A stretch of DNA of 64,000 bases from Paenibacillus doosanensis (GCF_025060755.1 NZ_JANYUY010000029.1:1-64000); one strand, 5' to 3'; counted from the stretch's first letter, positions 33,551 through 42,441 are shown. Notes: a model not told the origin generated them from the letters alone. A program made the numbers and translations.

Positions 33551-33880
33551 ATGGCTCGCGTAACGTTTTTGCCGGACGGCAAATCGGTTGAAGTGCGCCC
33601 GGGAACGACTCTGCTCGATGCGTCCCGCCGGGCGAGGGTTACGATCCGCACCCGCTGCGGGGGAAAAGCCGCCTGTCTGATGTGCAAAGTGACGGCGGGC
33701 GATCAAGGATTGGCCGCCGCCAATCAGAACGAACGTTTAAAGCTCGGCGGTCTGCTGGAGCAGGGATTCCGGCTTGCTTGCCAAGCCAAAGTGACGGGCG
33801 ATTGTCTCATCACTTTGCCCGAGGACCCGCTGAAAGCGGCCGTAAGAAAGCAGCTGGAGCGGCAGCAGGAGGAAGAATAA
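33551..33880 (+). CDS. 2Fe-2S ferredoxin, copy 2
   Basis: A 109-residue ferredoxin with cluster cysteines in RCGGKAACLMC and LACQAK. It is not a recent duplicate of the ferredoxin at 32623: the cysteine loop is GGKAA rather than TRGT, and it has a charged Lys/Arg/Glu C-terminal tail. ATG 33551 follows AAGGAGAAC. The downstream lipoprotein gene starts 3 nt after its stop, so the run 32623-34621 is probably one operon. Confidence 0.85.
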   Translation: MARVTFLPDGKSVEVRPGTTLLDASRRARVTIRTRCGGKAACLMCKVTAGDQGLAAANQNERLKLGGLLEQGFRLACQAKVTGDCLITLPEDPLKAAVRKQLERQQEEE

Positions 33881-33883
33881 CCG

Positions 33884-34621
33884 ATGAAATGGAAGCTACG
33901 GAAAGCATGGGCGCCGATTTGGATGCTGACGGCGTTCATATTGCTCTCGGGCTGCATGTATCCGAAGGAGCAGCTCAAACAAAATCAGGTCGCATCCGGC
34001 GAATACGTCGTCGTCGTACAAAATGCGGTCGATCAGTTTCATACTAAAACCGGCGTGCTGCCTATCAAAAACAGCGATCAAATGACGCCGCTTTACGAGA
34101 AATACCCGATCGATTTCAAAAAGCTCAAGGAACGCGGGCTGATCTCGAACATCCCGGCCAACGCTTTTGAAAACGGCGGTACGGCCATTTATGTGCTCGT
34201 CGATGTGGAAACGAAGCCTACGGTCAAAATGATGGATTTGACATCGTTCCAGCTGACGGTAGAGCTGCAAAAGCAGGTGGATGAGTACAAGTCGAAAAAT
34301 AACGGAAAGCTGCCTCTGGGCGAACCCGTGGCTCCGTCGTATTTCCGGATCGATTTTGCCCAAATGAACAAAAAGCCGTTGCAGGCAAGCAGCATGTACA
34401 CGCGGCAGGTGATGCTGCCTTTACTGATCGACGAAACGGGACGGGTATCTATCGATTATTCGGAAGAAATTATGCGCCTTATCGACAAAAAATCGCTTCA
34501 AAGCAGCTTGAAGCCGGATCAGGACTTAAGAGAGCTGCTCGTGCAGGAATCCTACTATGTTCCGGCGCGCACAGGCCCCTATCATTGGCTGAACGGACAG
34601 CCGACGCCGGTTCTCGAATAG
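33884..34621 (+). CDS. yphF: YphF-like lipoprotein, unknown function
   Basis: A 245-residue lipoprotein: basic N-terminus, hydrophobic core and lipobox LLSGC (cysteine near residue 23). The rest is hydrophilic without known motifs. ATG 33884 follows GGAGGAAG. Placement directly before spoIVA matches yphF of B. subtilis. Its gene overlaps the ferredoxin operon closely (3 nt gap) and is closed by a terminator at 34635. Confidence 0.78.
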   Translation: MKWKLRKAWAPIWMLTAFILLSGCMYPKEQLKQNQVASGEYVVVVQNAVDQFHTKTGVLPIKNSDQMTPLYEKYPIDFKKLKERGLISNIPANAFENGGTAIYVLVDVETKPTVKMMDLTSFQLTVELQKQVDEYKSKNNGKLPLGEPVAPSYFRIDFAQMNKKPLQASSMYTRQVMLPLLIDETGRVSIDYSEEIMRLIDKKSLQSSLKPDQDLRELLVQESYYVPARTGPYHWLNGQPTPVLE

Positions 34622-34634
34622 TCCGGCGCAGCCG

Positions 34635-34673
34635 AGCCTCTATTAACCTTTACAAGGGAGATAGAGGCTTTTT
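34635..34673 (+). terminator. Terminator after yphF
   Basis: AGCCTCTAT (34635-34643) pairs with ATAGAGGCT (34661-34669), with TTTTT at the end. The rest of the 34622-34938 gap holds only the spoIVA promoter region. Confidence 0.85.
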
Positions 34674-34847
34674 GCCGTTTCCTCCGAGCCGGCCCGCCTT
34701 CCGCGAGTCCCTGTAAGGGGACTTTTTTCGTTTGTCCAAGAATATCAAGCGGCAACCGTTCATATATTCACAAAGAGATGAAGCCGCGGTGGGTTGCCGT
34801 TGTCAAACAAGGAGTGATTTGAAAATAAAATATATGATTTCGAATCA

Positions 34848-34875
34848 TCATATTTTGTTAGCTAGTACATATATT
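34848..34875 (+). promoter_or_regulatory. Candidate sigma-E promoter of spoIVA
   Basis: TCATATT (34848-34854) and CATATATT (34868-34875) are close to the sigma-E -35 and -10 elements, with a spacer of 13 nt (one short of usual). It lies 63 nt before the spoIVA start, in a very AT-rich stretch. spoIVA is sigma-E dependent in B. subtilis. Confidence 0.45.
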
Positions 34876-34938
34876 TTTACTAGTCCAAAAAGCATGTGTA
34901 CGAGTTTCGTCTTAAACAACCTGTAGGAGGGATTCTCA

Positions 34939-36417
34939 TTGGAAAAAGTGGATATCTTTAAGGACATTGCAGAGCGTACTGGCGGGGATATTTACCTGGG
35001 GGTCGTTGGAGCGGTCCGTACGGGGAAATCAACGTTTATCAAGCGCTTTATGGAATCGATCGTGCTGCCCAACATTCAAAACGAGGCCGATCGTATCCGG
35101 GCGACGGATGAATTGCCACAAAGCGCGGCGGGCCGGACCATTATGACGACGGAGCCGAAATTCGTACCGAACAATGCAGTACAGCTGCATGTTGCTGAAG
35201 GACTGAATGTCAATGTTCGTCTCGTGGACTGCGTCGGCTACGTAGTCGAAGGGGCGAAAGGGTATGAGGACGAGAACGGCCCGCGGATGATCAATACCCC
35301 TTGGTTCGACGAAGCGATCCCGTTCCAGGAGGCAGCCGAGATCGGAACGCGCAAAGTGATTCAGGAGCATGCGACGCTCGGCGTCGTCATTACGACTGAC
35401 GGCTCGATCGCCGAAATTCCGCGCTCTTCTTATGTCGATGCGGAAGCAAGGATTATTTCCGAGCTGAAGGAAGTCGGCAAACCGTTCATCGTGATCGTCA
35501 ACTCCACCAAGCCTAACGGCGAAATCGCCCAGGAGCTTCGCGGCGAGCTGCAAGCGAGTCACGACGTTCCCGTAGTGGCCATGAGCGTAGCGAATATGAA
35601 TGAAGACGATATGATTTCCGTGCTTCGCGAAGTGCTCTACGAATTCCCTGTTCACGAAGTTAACGTCAACCTGCCAAGCTGGGTTATGGTGCTGGAGGAA
35701 AACCACTGGCTTCGTTCCCACTTTGAAAATTCCGTCCGCGAGACGGTGCAGGATATCCGCAGACTTCGCGACGTGGACCGTGTGGTCAGCCACTTCGAGG
35801 AATACGAATTTATCGATAAAGCGGCGCTGGCCGGCATGAATATGGGGCAAGGCGTGGCCGAGATCGATCTGTACGCTCCCGACGAGCTGTACGATCGCAT
35901 CTTGATGGAAGTCGTCGGGGTCGAAATCCGCGGCAAGGATCATCTCTTGCAGCTGATGCAGGAATTCAGCCACGCCAAGCGCGAGTACGACCATTTTGCC
36001 GAAGCGCTTGAAATGGTCAAAACGACCGGCTACGGCATTGCGCCGCCGACGCTCGCCGAGATGGCTTTGGATGAGCCGGAGCTGATCCGTCAAGGCTCGC
36101 GCTTCGGGGTGCGCCTGAAGGCGACGGCGCCGTCGATTCATATGATCCGCGTCGACGTCGAATCCGAGTTTTCGCCGATCATCGGTACGGAGAAGCAGAG
36201 CGAGGAGCTGGTGCGCTACCTGATGCAGGATTTCGAGGACAATCCGCTCAAAATATGGGAATCCGATATTTTCGGCAGATCGCTGCATTCCATCGTCCGC
36301 GAAGGCATTCAGGGCAAGCTGGCTATGATGCCCGACAACGCCCGGTACAAATTGCAGGAGACGCTCGGGCGCATCATCAACGAAGGCTCCGGCGGCCTGA
36401 TCGCAATCATTTTGTAA
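34939..36417 (+). CDS. spoIVA: Stage IV sporulation protein A (spore coat ATPase)
   Basis: Self-polymerising ATPase that forms the basement layer of the spore coat around the forespore. The 492-residue protein has a TRAFAC-type GTPase-like N-terminal domain with Walker A GAVRTGKS (24-31), a DCVGYVVEGA switch region and the NSTKPN element, followed by middle and C-terminal domains that anchor it through SpoVM. The length equals the B. subtilis protein. TTG 34939 lies 8 nt after AGGAGG. Terminator at 36441. Confidence 0.97.
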   Translation: MEKVDIFKDIAERTGGDIYLGVVGAVRTGKSTFIKRFMESIVLPNIQNEADRIRATDELPQSAAGRTIMTTEPKFVPNNAVQLHVAEGLNVNVRLVDCVGYVVEGAKGYEDENGPRMINTPWFDEAIPFQEAAEIGTRKVIQEHATLGVVITTDGSIAEIPRSSYVDAEARIISELKEVGKPFIVIVNSTKPNGEIAQELRGELQASHDVPVVAMSVANMNEDDMISVLREVLYEFPVHEVNVNLPSWVMVLEENHWLRSHFENSVRETVQDIRRLRDVDRVVSHFEEYEFIDKAALAGMNMGQGVAEIDLYAPDELYDRILMEVVGVEIRGKDHLLQLMQEFSHAKREYDHFAEALEMVKTTGYGIAPPTLAEMALDEPELIRQGSRFGVRLKATAPSIHMIRVDVESEFSPIIGTEKQSEELVRYLMQDFEDNPLKIWESDIFGRSLHSIVREGIQGKLAMMPDNARYKLQETLGRIINEGSGGLIAIIL

Positions 36418-36440
36418 TAAATTTCACCAAATACAGGAGA

Positions 36441-36467
36441 AAATGCACTCTTGCGGGTGCATTTTTT
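36441..36467 (+). terminator. Terminator after spoIVA
   Basis: AAATGCAC (36441-36448) pairs with GTGCATTT (36457-36464); the T tract runs to 36467. Confidence 0.88.
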
Positions 36468-36476
36468 CGTTTTGAC

Positions 36477-36505
36477 TTGAAAAAGTGTGTGCCGTGTATT
36501 ACTAT
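36477..36505 (+). promoter_or_regulatory. Probable sigma-A promoter of hbs
   Basis: TTGAAA (36477-36482), 17 nt, TACTAT (36500-36505). This would give a leader of about 245 nt before hbs; the leader (36512-36757) shows no riboswitch I recognise. Confidence 0.5.
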
Positions 36506-36757
36506 AGTCTTGATTTATCGCATAGGAATAGCAAAGTTTGGTAATCCGGACGGACTTCCGCTGCGATAAAGATAGCCGCTTTTTTGGGGGCCGGAAAGCT
36601 GCCGGTAAAGGCTTCACTCAAGGTTTTAGCGCGCTTGCATGTATATTTTTGAACTTTTCGGTTAACAAAGGAAGTAACAGGAAAAATCGTCAATACGGCG
36701 TACTTCTCTTTTGCTAAGAACCGTCTTGAAATTAAGTTTTGGGGGGAGGTGAATGGC

Positions 36758-37030
36758 ATGAATAAATCTGAATTGATTAACAAGGTGGCAGAAACCAGCG
36801 AGCTTTCCAAGAAGGATGCTACTAAAGCGGTTGAGGCTGTTTTTGAAGCGATCTCCGAAGCTCTGCAAAGCGGGGATAAAGTGCAACTGGTAGGATTCGG
36901 AAATTTCGAAGTTCGTGAACGTTCCGCTCGTAAAGGACGCAATCCGCAAACGGGTGAAGAAATCGAAATTCCATCCAGCAAAATCCCGGCTTTCAAACCG
37001 GGTAAAGCTCTGAGAGACGGAATCCAATAA
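36758..37030 (+). CDS. hbs: DNA-binding protein HU
   Basis: Histone-like dimer that bends and compacts DNA. The 90-residue product ([20 protein letters not shown]...) has the DNA-binding arm [21 protein letters not shown] with the intercalating NPQTG turn. ATG 36758 lies 8 nt after GGGGGAGG; GTG 36749 overlaps that RBS. Position after spoIVA is as in B. subtilis. A terminator follows. Confidence 0.97.
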   Translation: MNKSELINKVAETSELSKKDATKAVEAVFEAISEALQSGDKVQLVGFGNFEVRERSARKGRNPQTGEEIEIPSSKIPAFKPGKALRDGIQ

Positions 37031-37072
37031 GCAAGCGTAAGTACATAAGTCTTACGGCTATTTCGATAGCAT

Positions 37073-37108
37073 AACACCCGAATCGTGAAGGTTCGGGTGT
37101 TTATATTT
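37073..37108 (+). terminator. Terminator after hbs
   Basis: AACACCCGAA (37073-37082) and TTCGGGTGTT (37092-37101) form a perfect stem, followed by TATATTT. Confidence 0.85.
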
Positions 37109-37134
37109 CCGGCCAAAAAAATCTTCATCAATAC

Positions 37135-37164
37135 TTTACAAATCGGGCCCGGCCATCTTATAAT
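37135..37164 (+). promoter_or_regulatory. Sigma-A promoter of the tRNA-Pro gene
   Basis: TTTACA (37135-37140), 18-nt GC-rich spacer, TATAAT (37159-37164), about 21 nt before the mature tRNA 5' end. Confidence 0.7.
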
Positions 37165-37185
37165 AATACTTGTTTACATGACAAT

Positions 37186-37262
37186 CGGGGTATGGCGCAG
37201 CCTGGTAGCGCGCACCCTTGGGGTGGGTGAGGTCGCACGTTCGAATCGTGTTACTCCGACCA
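37186..37262 (+). tRNA. tRNA-Pro (anticodon GGG)
   Basis: A full cloverleaf can be drawn: acceptor arm CGGGGTA/TACTCCG, D arm around GCGC AGCCTGGTA GCGC, anticodon stem CACCC/GGGTG with loop TTGGGGT (anticodon GGG at 37220-37222), and T arm with TTCGAAT. The CCA end is encoded (37260-37262). It reads proline codons CCC and CCU. It stands alone, with its own promoter and terminator. Confidence 0.95.
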
Positions 37263-37264
37263 TG

Positions 37265-37295
37265 AAAAAGACATCGTAAAATCGGTGTCTTTTTG
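37265..37295 (+). terminator. Terminator after tRNA-Pro
   Basis: AAAAAGACA (37265-37273) pairs with TGTCTTTTT (37286-37294), with an inner TCG/CGG extension. Confidence 0.85.
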
Positions 37296-37337
37296 TTTTG
37301 AATAGCCGCGGTTAGATGAATGAGGGGGCTTACTAGA

Positions 37338-38264
37338 GTGAGAGAGAAAGCAAGAATGTGGCTTGCGTCCAACGACTGGACCATGTACGGCATCATTGTT
37401 TCGATTTTCCTGGTTTGGCGGATCGGCGTCGTGGGCAACTGGAGCACGGCCTGCTGGGTGCTGCTGATGATTTGCTTATTGGGAGTCCGCAAAGATCAAA
37501 CCGATGTCGATTGGAAACGTTTTTTTATTTTCGGCCTGCCGCTGCTGGGCGTATTTTATTATTTCTACGGCTCGGGCAACGGGCTGTGGTGGAAGATCGC
37601 CAATTGGATGTTCGAAAACAACCGCCATCCGTGGACTTGGGACAGCATGATGAACAGCATCCCCTTCAACGACGGCGCATGGACCCGAATCATCGCCCGC
37701 CCTCGCTTGGACAACTGGATGGTGTGGGTATATAACTACGGCTTCGTTCTGTCGCTGTGGGTTTGCATCGTGCGCAGCTTCTGGACCAAAAGCGTCAAGA
37801 AGATGATGTCTTACGCTTTGTCGGGGCATTTGCTGCAGTTCCCGCTTATACTGCCGTTTTACAATTTGATTTTGCTGCGCGAAGTGTGGTGGGTCAAAGG
37901 ACAGCCCGACCTGCTGGGACGCCAGTTTGCGACGGAGAACGATCTGCTCGTCAATGTCATGAACTGCTTCCCGAGCATGCATACGTCGATCTCCTTTGCG
38001 ATGCTGCTTTTGGCTCTGCGCGAAAAGGATCGGATTTTTAAATACATGATGGTCGCATACTGCTCGGCAATTATTTTCTCGACGCTGTATTTGCAAATTC
38101 ACTGGGTGCTTGACGTGATCGCCGGAATGGCGTTCGCTTACTTGATCGTGAAGCTGGCCGACCTGTTGATCGGCGTGGCGACCCGTTTGCTGCCGCAGCG
38201 CTTCAAAGGCTTCTACAGCAAAAAGAAAGACAATGCATACGCAACAGACACCATGGCTGCCTGA
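37338..38264 (+). CDS. PAP2-superfamily membrane phosphatase / AUR1-like protein
   Basis: A 308-residue polytopic membrane protein with the PAP2 motifs CFPSMHTSIS (phosphatase motif with His) and IHWVLDVIAGM, typical of the branch related to inositol-phosphoceramide synthase and lipid phosphatases. GTG 37338 lies 9 nt after GAGGGGG; ATG 37320 would precede that site. Its substrate is probably a lipid or isoprenoid phosphate, by family. It is not in the B. subtilis order here. Confidence 0.82.
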   Translation: MREKARMWLASNDWTMYGIIVSIFLVWRIGVVGNWSTACWVLLMICLLGVRKDQTDVDWKRFFIFGLPLLGVFYYFYGSGNGLWWKIANWMFENNRHPWTWDSMMNSIPFNDGAWTRIIARPRLDNWMVWVYNYGFVLSLWVCIVRSFWTKSVKKMMSYALSGHLLQFPLILPFYNLILLREVWWVKGQPDLLGRQFATENDLLVNVMNCFPSMHTSISFAMLLLALREKDRIFKYMMVAYCSAIIFSTLYLQIHWVLDVIAGMAFAYLIVKLADLLIGVATRLLPQRFKGFYSKKKDNAYATDTMAA

Positions 38265-38281
38265 CGGGCGGCTTTTCTTTT
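38256..38281 (+). terminator. Possible terminator overlapping the end of the PAP2 gene
   Basis: GCTGCC (38256-38261) pairs with GGCGGC (38267-38272, one G-U), followed by TTTTCTTTT. The stem includes the stop codon. Confidence 0.45.
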
Positions 38282-38295
38282 GCCGCCGGCAACAG

Positions 38296-38324
38296 TTGAC
38301 AACGGGACTGTTTTTCTGCATCAT
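38296..38324 (+). promoter_or_regulatory. Probable promoter of mtrB
   Basis: A perfect TTGACA (38296-38301), 17 nt, and CATCAT (38319-38324), ending 36 nt before the mtrB start. Confidence 0.55.
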
Positions 38325-38360
38325 ACAAGTAAAGACGCTGGACAGGAAGGGAAGATTGCC

Positions 38361-38591
38361 ATGGAAGCTGGTAACGTGAATCAAGGGGATTACTTCGTCA
38401 TAAAGGCCAAAGAGAACGGCGTGCAGGTCATCGGATTAACCCGCGGGCAAGATACGAAATTTCATCACACCGAGAAGCTGGACAAAGGCGAAGTGATGAT
38501 CGCCCAGTTTACGGCGCACACGTCGGCTGTCAAAATCCGCGGCAAAGCGGTCGTGATGACGAAGCACGGGGTTGTGGATACGGAGGAATAA
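38361..38591 (+). CDS. mtrB: trp RNA-binding attenuation protein TRAP
   Basis: An 11-subunit ring that, when loaded with tryptophan, wraps trp leader RNA and forces termination. The 76-residue product matches B. subtilis MtrB closely ([20 protein letters not shown]). The RNA-contact residues are present as K39, K58 and R60 (equivalent to K37, K56, R58). ATG 38361 follows AGGAAGGGA. Its expected target lies in this window at 48791-48843. The usual operon partner mtrA (GTP cyclohydrolase) is absent here. Confidence 0.95.
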   Translation: MEAGNVNQGDYFVIKAKENGVQVIGLTRGQDTKFHHTEKLDKGEVMIAQFTAHTSAVKIRGKAVVMTKHGVVDTEE

Positions 38592-38604
38592 TTTTTCAAA
38601 TTTC

Positions 38605-38627
38605 GCAGGCATAGCCTGCTTTTTTTC
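38605..38627 (+). terminator. Terminator after mtrB
   Basis: GCAGGC (38605-38610), loop ATA, GCCTGC (38614-38619), then seven T. Confidence 0.9.
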
Positions 38628-38704
38628 GTTGTACAATGATAGAAGAGGGATTTCGGCCAAGCATTCACACACGACGCAGATGAAGTGAAGGAGGATTTTG
38701 TCCG

Positions 38705-39226
38705 ATGAAATGGTTTTCCCGTCTTCTCATCACCATTGTACTCTCCGTAGGTCTTGTTCTGGGATTGTCCATTTTGCCTGAGCTGGAAAGCAAGTGGAAT
38801 ATCCCGGCGTTTCATACCGTTAAAGCGCAGCCGGTTTCCGATAACAATATCGTCGACGTGATGAGCAAGGTGCAGCTGCATTTGCGCATAAGCCATGTCG
38901 AGCTGACCCATGCGATCGTATCGGTCGATCTGTTTGCTTCCCCTTCTTCGGAGAAGGCGGAGATCATACAGGATATGTACGCGTTATCCCGTTACTTCTT
39001 CAGCAGCACGACCAATATCAATCAGGTGCTGATTCGCGTTCTCGACGGCTCGAAAGAAGGCGGCACGTCACTTTTGCTGGCCACGGACGCGCGAAGGGAA
39101 AAGTGGCTTCCCGGGGAAATCACGCCCAGAACGCAGAGCGCAGAGGAGATGGAGCAATATTTGCAATCGCATTTCCGCGTGACGTATACGGCAAAATGGC
39201 AGCAGCGATTCGACGCAAAAAGTTAA
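38705..39226 (+). CDS. Exported or membrane-anchored protein of unknown function
   Basis: A 173-residue protein with an N-terminal hydrophobic segment (about 5-25, LLITIVLSVGLVLGLSILPEL) that may be a signal or anchor, then a soluble domain without cysteines (DVMSKVQLHLRISHVELTHAIVSVDLF...). ATG 38705 follows AAGGAGG. It lies between mtrB and hepS, where B. subtilis has no gene. I recognise no family. Confidence 0.72.
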   Translation: MKWFSRLLITIVLSVGLVLGLSILPELESKWNIPAFHTVKAQPVSDNNIVDVMSKVQLHLRISHVELTHAIVSVDLFASPSSEKAEIIQDMYALSRYFFSSTTNINQVLIRVLDGSKEGGTSLLLATDARREKWLPGEITPRTQSAEEMEQYLQSHFRVTYTAKWQQRFDAKS

Positions 39227-39255
39227 GACAAGTATTGTGCGAGTCTCTGCGGATT

Positions 39256-39265
39256 GTGCTATAAT
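39256..39265 (+). promoter_or_regulatory. Possible extended -10 promoter of hepS
   Basis: TGTGC directly precedes TATAAT (39260-39265), giving an extended -10 (TGnTATAAT); the -35 is poor (TTGTGC, spacing 19). It starts the menaquinone cluster. Confidence 0.4.
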
Positions 39266-39315
39266 AATTTAGATTGTGATATCAGCGATTCTTTGGATTG
39301 GTTCGGAGGCACATT

Positions 39316-40179
39316 ATGAATTCTTATCGGATCCCCGAAATGGCCCGAAAATATATGGATTACGACATGATCCGGCAGCATACCGACTTGCCGGTATTTC
39401 CTGAATTTCGGACACATTTGTTGTATGCGTTCTTAAGCAGACACAGCTCGTTATCAGGCTACAGCGAATTGTTCAGTCTGGTCACTTCTTTGGTTCAAAT
39501 CGGGATGGACACGCATGATTTGGTCAGCATCACCAATAACGCGAAGGAAACGAAAGCGGCAAGGTCGAGGCAGCTCAAGGTTTTGGCCGGAGACTACTTT
39601 AGCAGCCGTTTTTATTATTTGCTTTCCCATGCGGGACAGATCGAGCTGATAGGGATCTTGTCGAACGCCATCTGCGAAGTCAACCGCAAGAAGATGAATT
39701 TGTATCAAAGGATGAGACAGCTGAACTTGACGGCCGACGATTACATCAAGCTGTCGGTCGAAATCCGCGCGCAGCTGTATTTGGCTTTCGCCTGTTTGAT
39801 GGAGGAGTCTCTGCGGCATACGTGGCCGGAGGTGCTGGGGCTGTTCACGCAGTGCGAAGTGCTGCTGCTGGAGATCGGCCGTTCGGAATCCGTACAGCAG
39901 TACCGGGACAGCTGGGGATATTGGCATATCCTGCATCAAGCTTCCAAAGAAGAGGGCAAGCATGTTCAAGCCGAAGATCCGGACTACGCCAAGCTGCGGT
40001 CCATCTGGCTTAAATATAAAATTACGCCGCAGCTGTACCAAATGCTGGATTCATGCATGAAACAGCTGCAGGATAAGCTGCAGACGCTGGAATCGAAGGA
40101 ATTGGCTAAGGAGCTGCAATTGATTGGAGAGCCTTTTGCGCGTTACCTCTCGACACCTAAAGCGCTGGAAGAAATTTGA
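39316..40179 (+). CDS. hepS: Heptaprenyl diphosphate synthase component I
   Basis: Small regulatory subunit of the two-part enzyme that makes the C35 side chain of menaquinone-7; HepT (43261) is the catalytic subunit. The 287-residue, mostly helical protein has the conserved RTHLLYAFLSRHSSL and KVLAGDYFSSRFYYLLSHAGQIELI segments of the family. ATG 39316 follows CGGAGG. Four quinone-ring genes lie between it and hepT, whereas B. subtilis has only menG. Confidence 0.88.
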   Translation: MNSYRIPEMARKYMDYDMIRQHTDLPVFPEFRTHLLYAFLSRHSSLSGYSELFSLVTSLVQIGMDTHDLVSITNNAKETKAARSRQLKVLAGDYFSSRFYYLLSHAGQIELIGILSNAICEVNRKKMNLYQRMRQLNLTADDYIKLSVEIRAQLYLAFACLMEESLRHTWPEVLGLFTQCEVLLLEIGRSESVQQYRDSWGYWHILHQASKEEGKHVQAEDPDYAKLRSIWLKYKITPQLYQMLDSCMKQLQDKLQTLESKELAKELQLIGEPFARYLSTPKALEEI

Positions 40180-40190
40180 GGTGAAAATTC

Positions 40191-40916
40191 GTGCAATCCA
40201 AAGCGAAGTCAAAAGAAGAATTCGTTCATTCCGTCTTCGAGAGCATCGCGCCGAAATACGATCTGATGAACGATATTCTCAGCTTCCGCAGGCATAAAGC
40301 CTGGAGAAAATTTACGATGAGCAAAATGGCTGTCAAGCCGGGCAGTACCGCGATCGATCTATGCTGCGGAACCTGCGACTGGACGATCAGCACGGCGCGG
40401 GCGAGCGGCAGCGGTCAAGTGGTCGGTCTCGACTTCAGTCAAAATATGCTTGATTACGGAGCCGCGAAAGTGCGGGAAGCGGGGCTCGAATCGCAGATCA
40501 AGCTCACTCAAGGCAACGCGATGAGCCTGCCGTTCGAGGATAATACGTTCGACTATGCGACGATCGGCTTTGCGCTTCGCAATGTGCCGGACCTGGTGAA
40601 GGTTATCGAGGAGATGCAGAGAGTCGTCAAGCCTGGAGGCATGGTCGTCTCTTTGGAGCTGTCCAAGCCGACTTGGCAGCCGTTCAAGGGGCTTTATTAT
40701 TTTTATTTTCAAAATATTTTACCTATGCTCGGCAAGTTGATTGCCAAACGATATGAGCAGTACAAATGGCTGCCGGAATCATTAATTCATTTTCCTGATC
40801 ATAAGCAGTTGGCTGACATTTTCAGAAAAACGGGACTGACCCAAGTTCAAGCTTTTCCGCTTACCGGAGGCATCGCGGCTCTTCATATCGGCATCAAGAG
40901 TAAGGGAGCGCAATAA
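40191..40916 (+). CDS. menG: Demethylmenaquinone methyltransferase
   Basis: S-adenosylmethionine-dependent C-methyltransferase for the last step of menaquinone synthesis (UbiE/MenG family). The 241-residue product has the family signature [20 protein letters not shown] motif DLCCGTCDW (the usual G-T-GD is CCGTCDW), and [12 protein letters not shown] 40191 follows GAGGTG, 11 nt after hepS. It serves both classical and futalosine routes. Confidence 0.95.
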   Translation: MQSKAKSKEEFVHSVFESIAPKYDLMNDILSFRRHKAWRKFTMSKMAVKPGSTAIDLCCGTCDWTISTARASGSGQVVGLDFSQNMLDYGAAKVREAGLESQIKLTQGNAMSLPFEDNTFDYATIGFALRNVPDLVKVIEEMQRVVKPGGMVVSLELSKPTWQPFKGLYYFYFQNILPMLGKLIAKRYEQYKWLPESLIHFPDHKQLADIFRKTGLTQVQAFPLTGGIAALHIGIKSKGAQ

Positions 40917-40936
40917 GAAATGGGAGTGGAAAACGA

Positions 40937-41812
40937 ATGTTGTTGAAAAAAGCAAAAGTGTTTATGGAAATGATTAAAATCGAGCATACGCTGTTTGCTT
41001 TGCCTTTTGCGTTTATGGGGGCATTGCTCGGTTCGGTCGTTATTTTTCAAAAACTGCCGGGTTGGGGACAAATCGGCTGGATCATTCTGGCTATGGTAGG
41101 CGCAAGAAGCGCCGCTATGGGGCTTAACCGGGTTATCGACAAGGTGTTCGACGCCAAAAATCCGCGCACGGCCGCCAGGGCCATTCCGGCAGGTCTGATT
41201 TCTTCCAAGGAAGCCATTTTGTTCATTGTGATTTCATTCACATTATTGTTTTGGGCTACGGCCAATTTAAGCTCGCTATCGATGAAACTGCTTCCTATAG
41301 CTATTTTCTTACTGGTCTTTTATTCTTATACCAAACGCTTCACATGGGCGTGCCATTTGTTCCTCGGCTTTACGATCGCGCTGGCTCCGCTTGGCAGCTG
41401 GGTGGCCATTACGAACAATGTGACGTTGAGCGCTTTGATCTTCTACGTAGCGATCGCTTTCTGGGTTGCAGGCTTTGATATTATTTACGCATGCCAGGAC
41501 GAAGAGTTTGACCGTGAGGAAGGCTTGCATTCGATCCCGCAGCGGTTCGGCGTCGCCAAGGCGCTGCGGATCGCCCGCTGGTTCCATGTCATCACGGCGT
41601 TAGGGCTGCTCACGCTGTTCTATTTGACCGATCTCAGCTGGGTTTATTTGACCGGCCTCATTCTTGCCAACGCGCTGCTGTTCTACGAGCATAAGATTGT
41701 GACGCCGAAAAATTTGAGCAGGCTGAACACCGCTTTCTTTACGCTCAACAGCGTCATTAGCGTGGCGATGTTCGTGTTCACCCTGGTCGATCTGGTGGTG
41801 TTCCGCGGATGA
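40937..41812 (+). CDS. UbiA-family prenyltransferase (MqnP-like)
   Basis: Attaches the polyprenyl chain to an aromatic quinone precursor in the membrane. The 291-residue protein has about eight transmembrane segments and the two Asp-rich motifs NRVIDKVFDAKNPRT and YACQDEEFDREEG. Next to UbiX- and MqnA-like genes it is more likely the futalosine-pathway enzyme (1,4-dihydroxy-6-naphthoate type substrate) than MenA; this is context-based inference. ATG 40937; its stop overlaps the next start by 4 nt (ATGA). Confidence 0.88.
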   Translation: MLLKKAKVFMEMIKIEHTLFALPFAFMGALLGSVVIFQKLPGWGQIGWIILAMVGARSAAMGLNRVIDKVFDAKNPRTAARAIPAGLISSKEAILFIVISFTLLFWATANLSSLSMKLLPIAIFLLVFYSYTKRFTWACHLFLGFTIALAPLGSWVAITNNVTLSALIFYVAIAFWVAGFDIIYACQDEEFDREEGLHSIPQRFGVAKALRIARWFHVITALGLLTLFYLTDLSWVYLTGLILANALLFYEHKIVTPKNLSRLNTAFFTLNSVISVAMFVFTLVDLVVFRG

Positions 41813-42441
41813 GAAGGCCCTGGGTCGTAGGAATTACCGGGGCTAGCGGAGCCGCTTACGGCGTACGCCTCTGCCGGTTCCTGCTTGCCCGCGGACTGAA
41901 CATCCATCTCTTGATTACCGACGCCGGCTGGCGGGTGCTCAAAGAGGAGCTCGGCTGGGACGCTGCCCGCAGGAAGGAAATGCTGGAGAAGCATTTCGGC
42001 GGATACTCCGGCGGCTATGTGTACAACCCGATTCAGGACATCGGGGCCAGCACGGCCAGCGGCTCCTTCCGGACCAGCGGAATGGTCATCATTCCGTGTT
42101 CGATGGGGACCTTGTCCGGCATCGCTCACGGCGCCTCGGACAATCTGCTTGAACGAACGGCGGACGTGATGCTGAAGGAAGGCCGGCCGCTGATTATCGT
42201 GCCGCGGGAAACGCCGCTGCACGCGATTCACTTGGAGAATATGCTGAAGCTGGCCCGCATGGGAGTCAGAATCATTCCGGCTATGCCGGCATTTTATCAA
42301 GGGCCGCAGTCGATGGACGATATGGTCGATTTTATGGTCGGCAAAGTGCTGGACAGCATGGATGTGGAGCATGAATTGTATAAAAGATGGGGGACGACGG
42401 AGGATGAGACGAAGCCAGGCGATCCGCATCGGCCGGATTGA
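41809..42441 (+). CDS. UbiX-family flavin prenyltransferase
   Basis: Makes prenylated FMN, the cofactor of UbiD-type decarboxylases. The 210-residue protein starts MRRPWVVGITGASGAAYGVRL with the flavin-binding GASGA loop and includes IIPCSMGTLSGIAHGASDNLLERTADV and RETPLHAIHLENML. In this cluster it would support decarboxylation of the prenylated naphthoate. No ubiD-like gene is in the window. Starts inside the UbiA stop; overlaps mqnA by 38 nt. Confidence 0.9.
   Translation: MRRPWVVGITGASGAAYGVRLCRFLLARGLNIHLLITDAGWRVLKEELGWDAARRKEMLEKHFGGYSGGYVYNPIQDIGASTASGSFRTSGMVIIPCSMGTLSGIAHGASDNLLERTADVMLKEGRPLIIVPRETPLHAIHLENMLKLARMGVRIIPAMPAFYQGPQSMDDMVDFMVGKVLDSMDVEHELYKRWGTTEDETKPGDPHRPD

Noticed and set aside
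34732-34926. 64-codon frame in the spoIVA upstream region
   Set aside because: No RBS, AT-rich and overlaps the likely sigma-E promoter; the region reads as regulatory.
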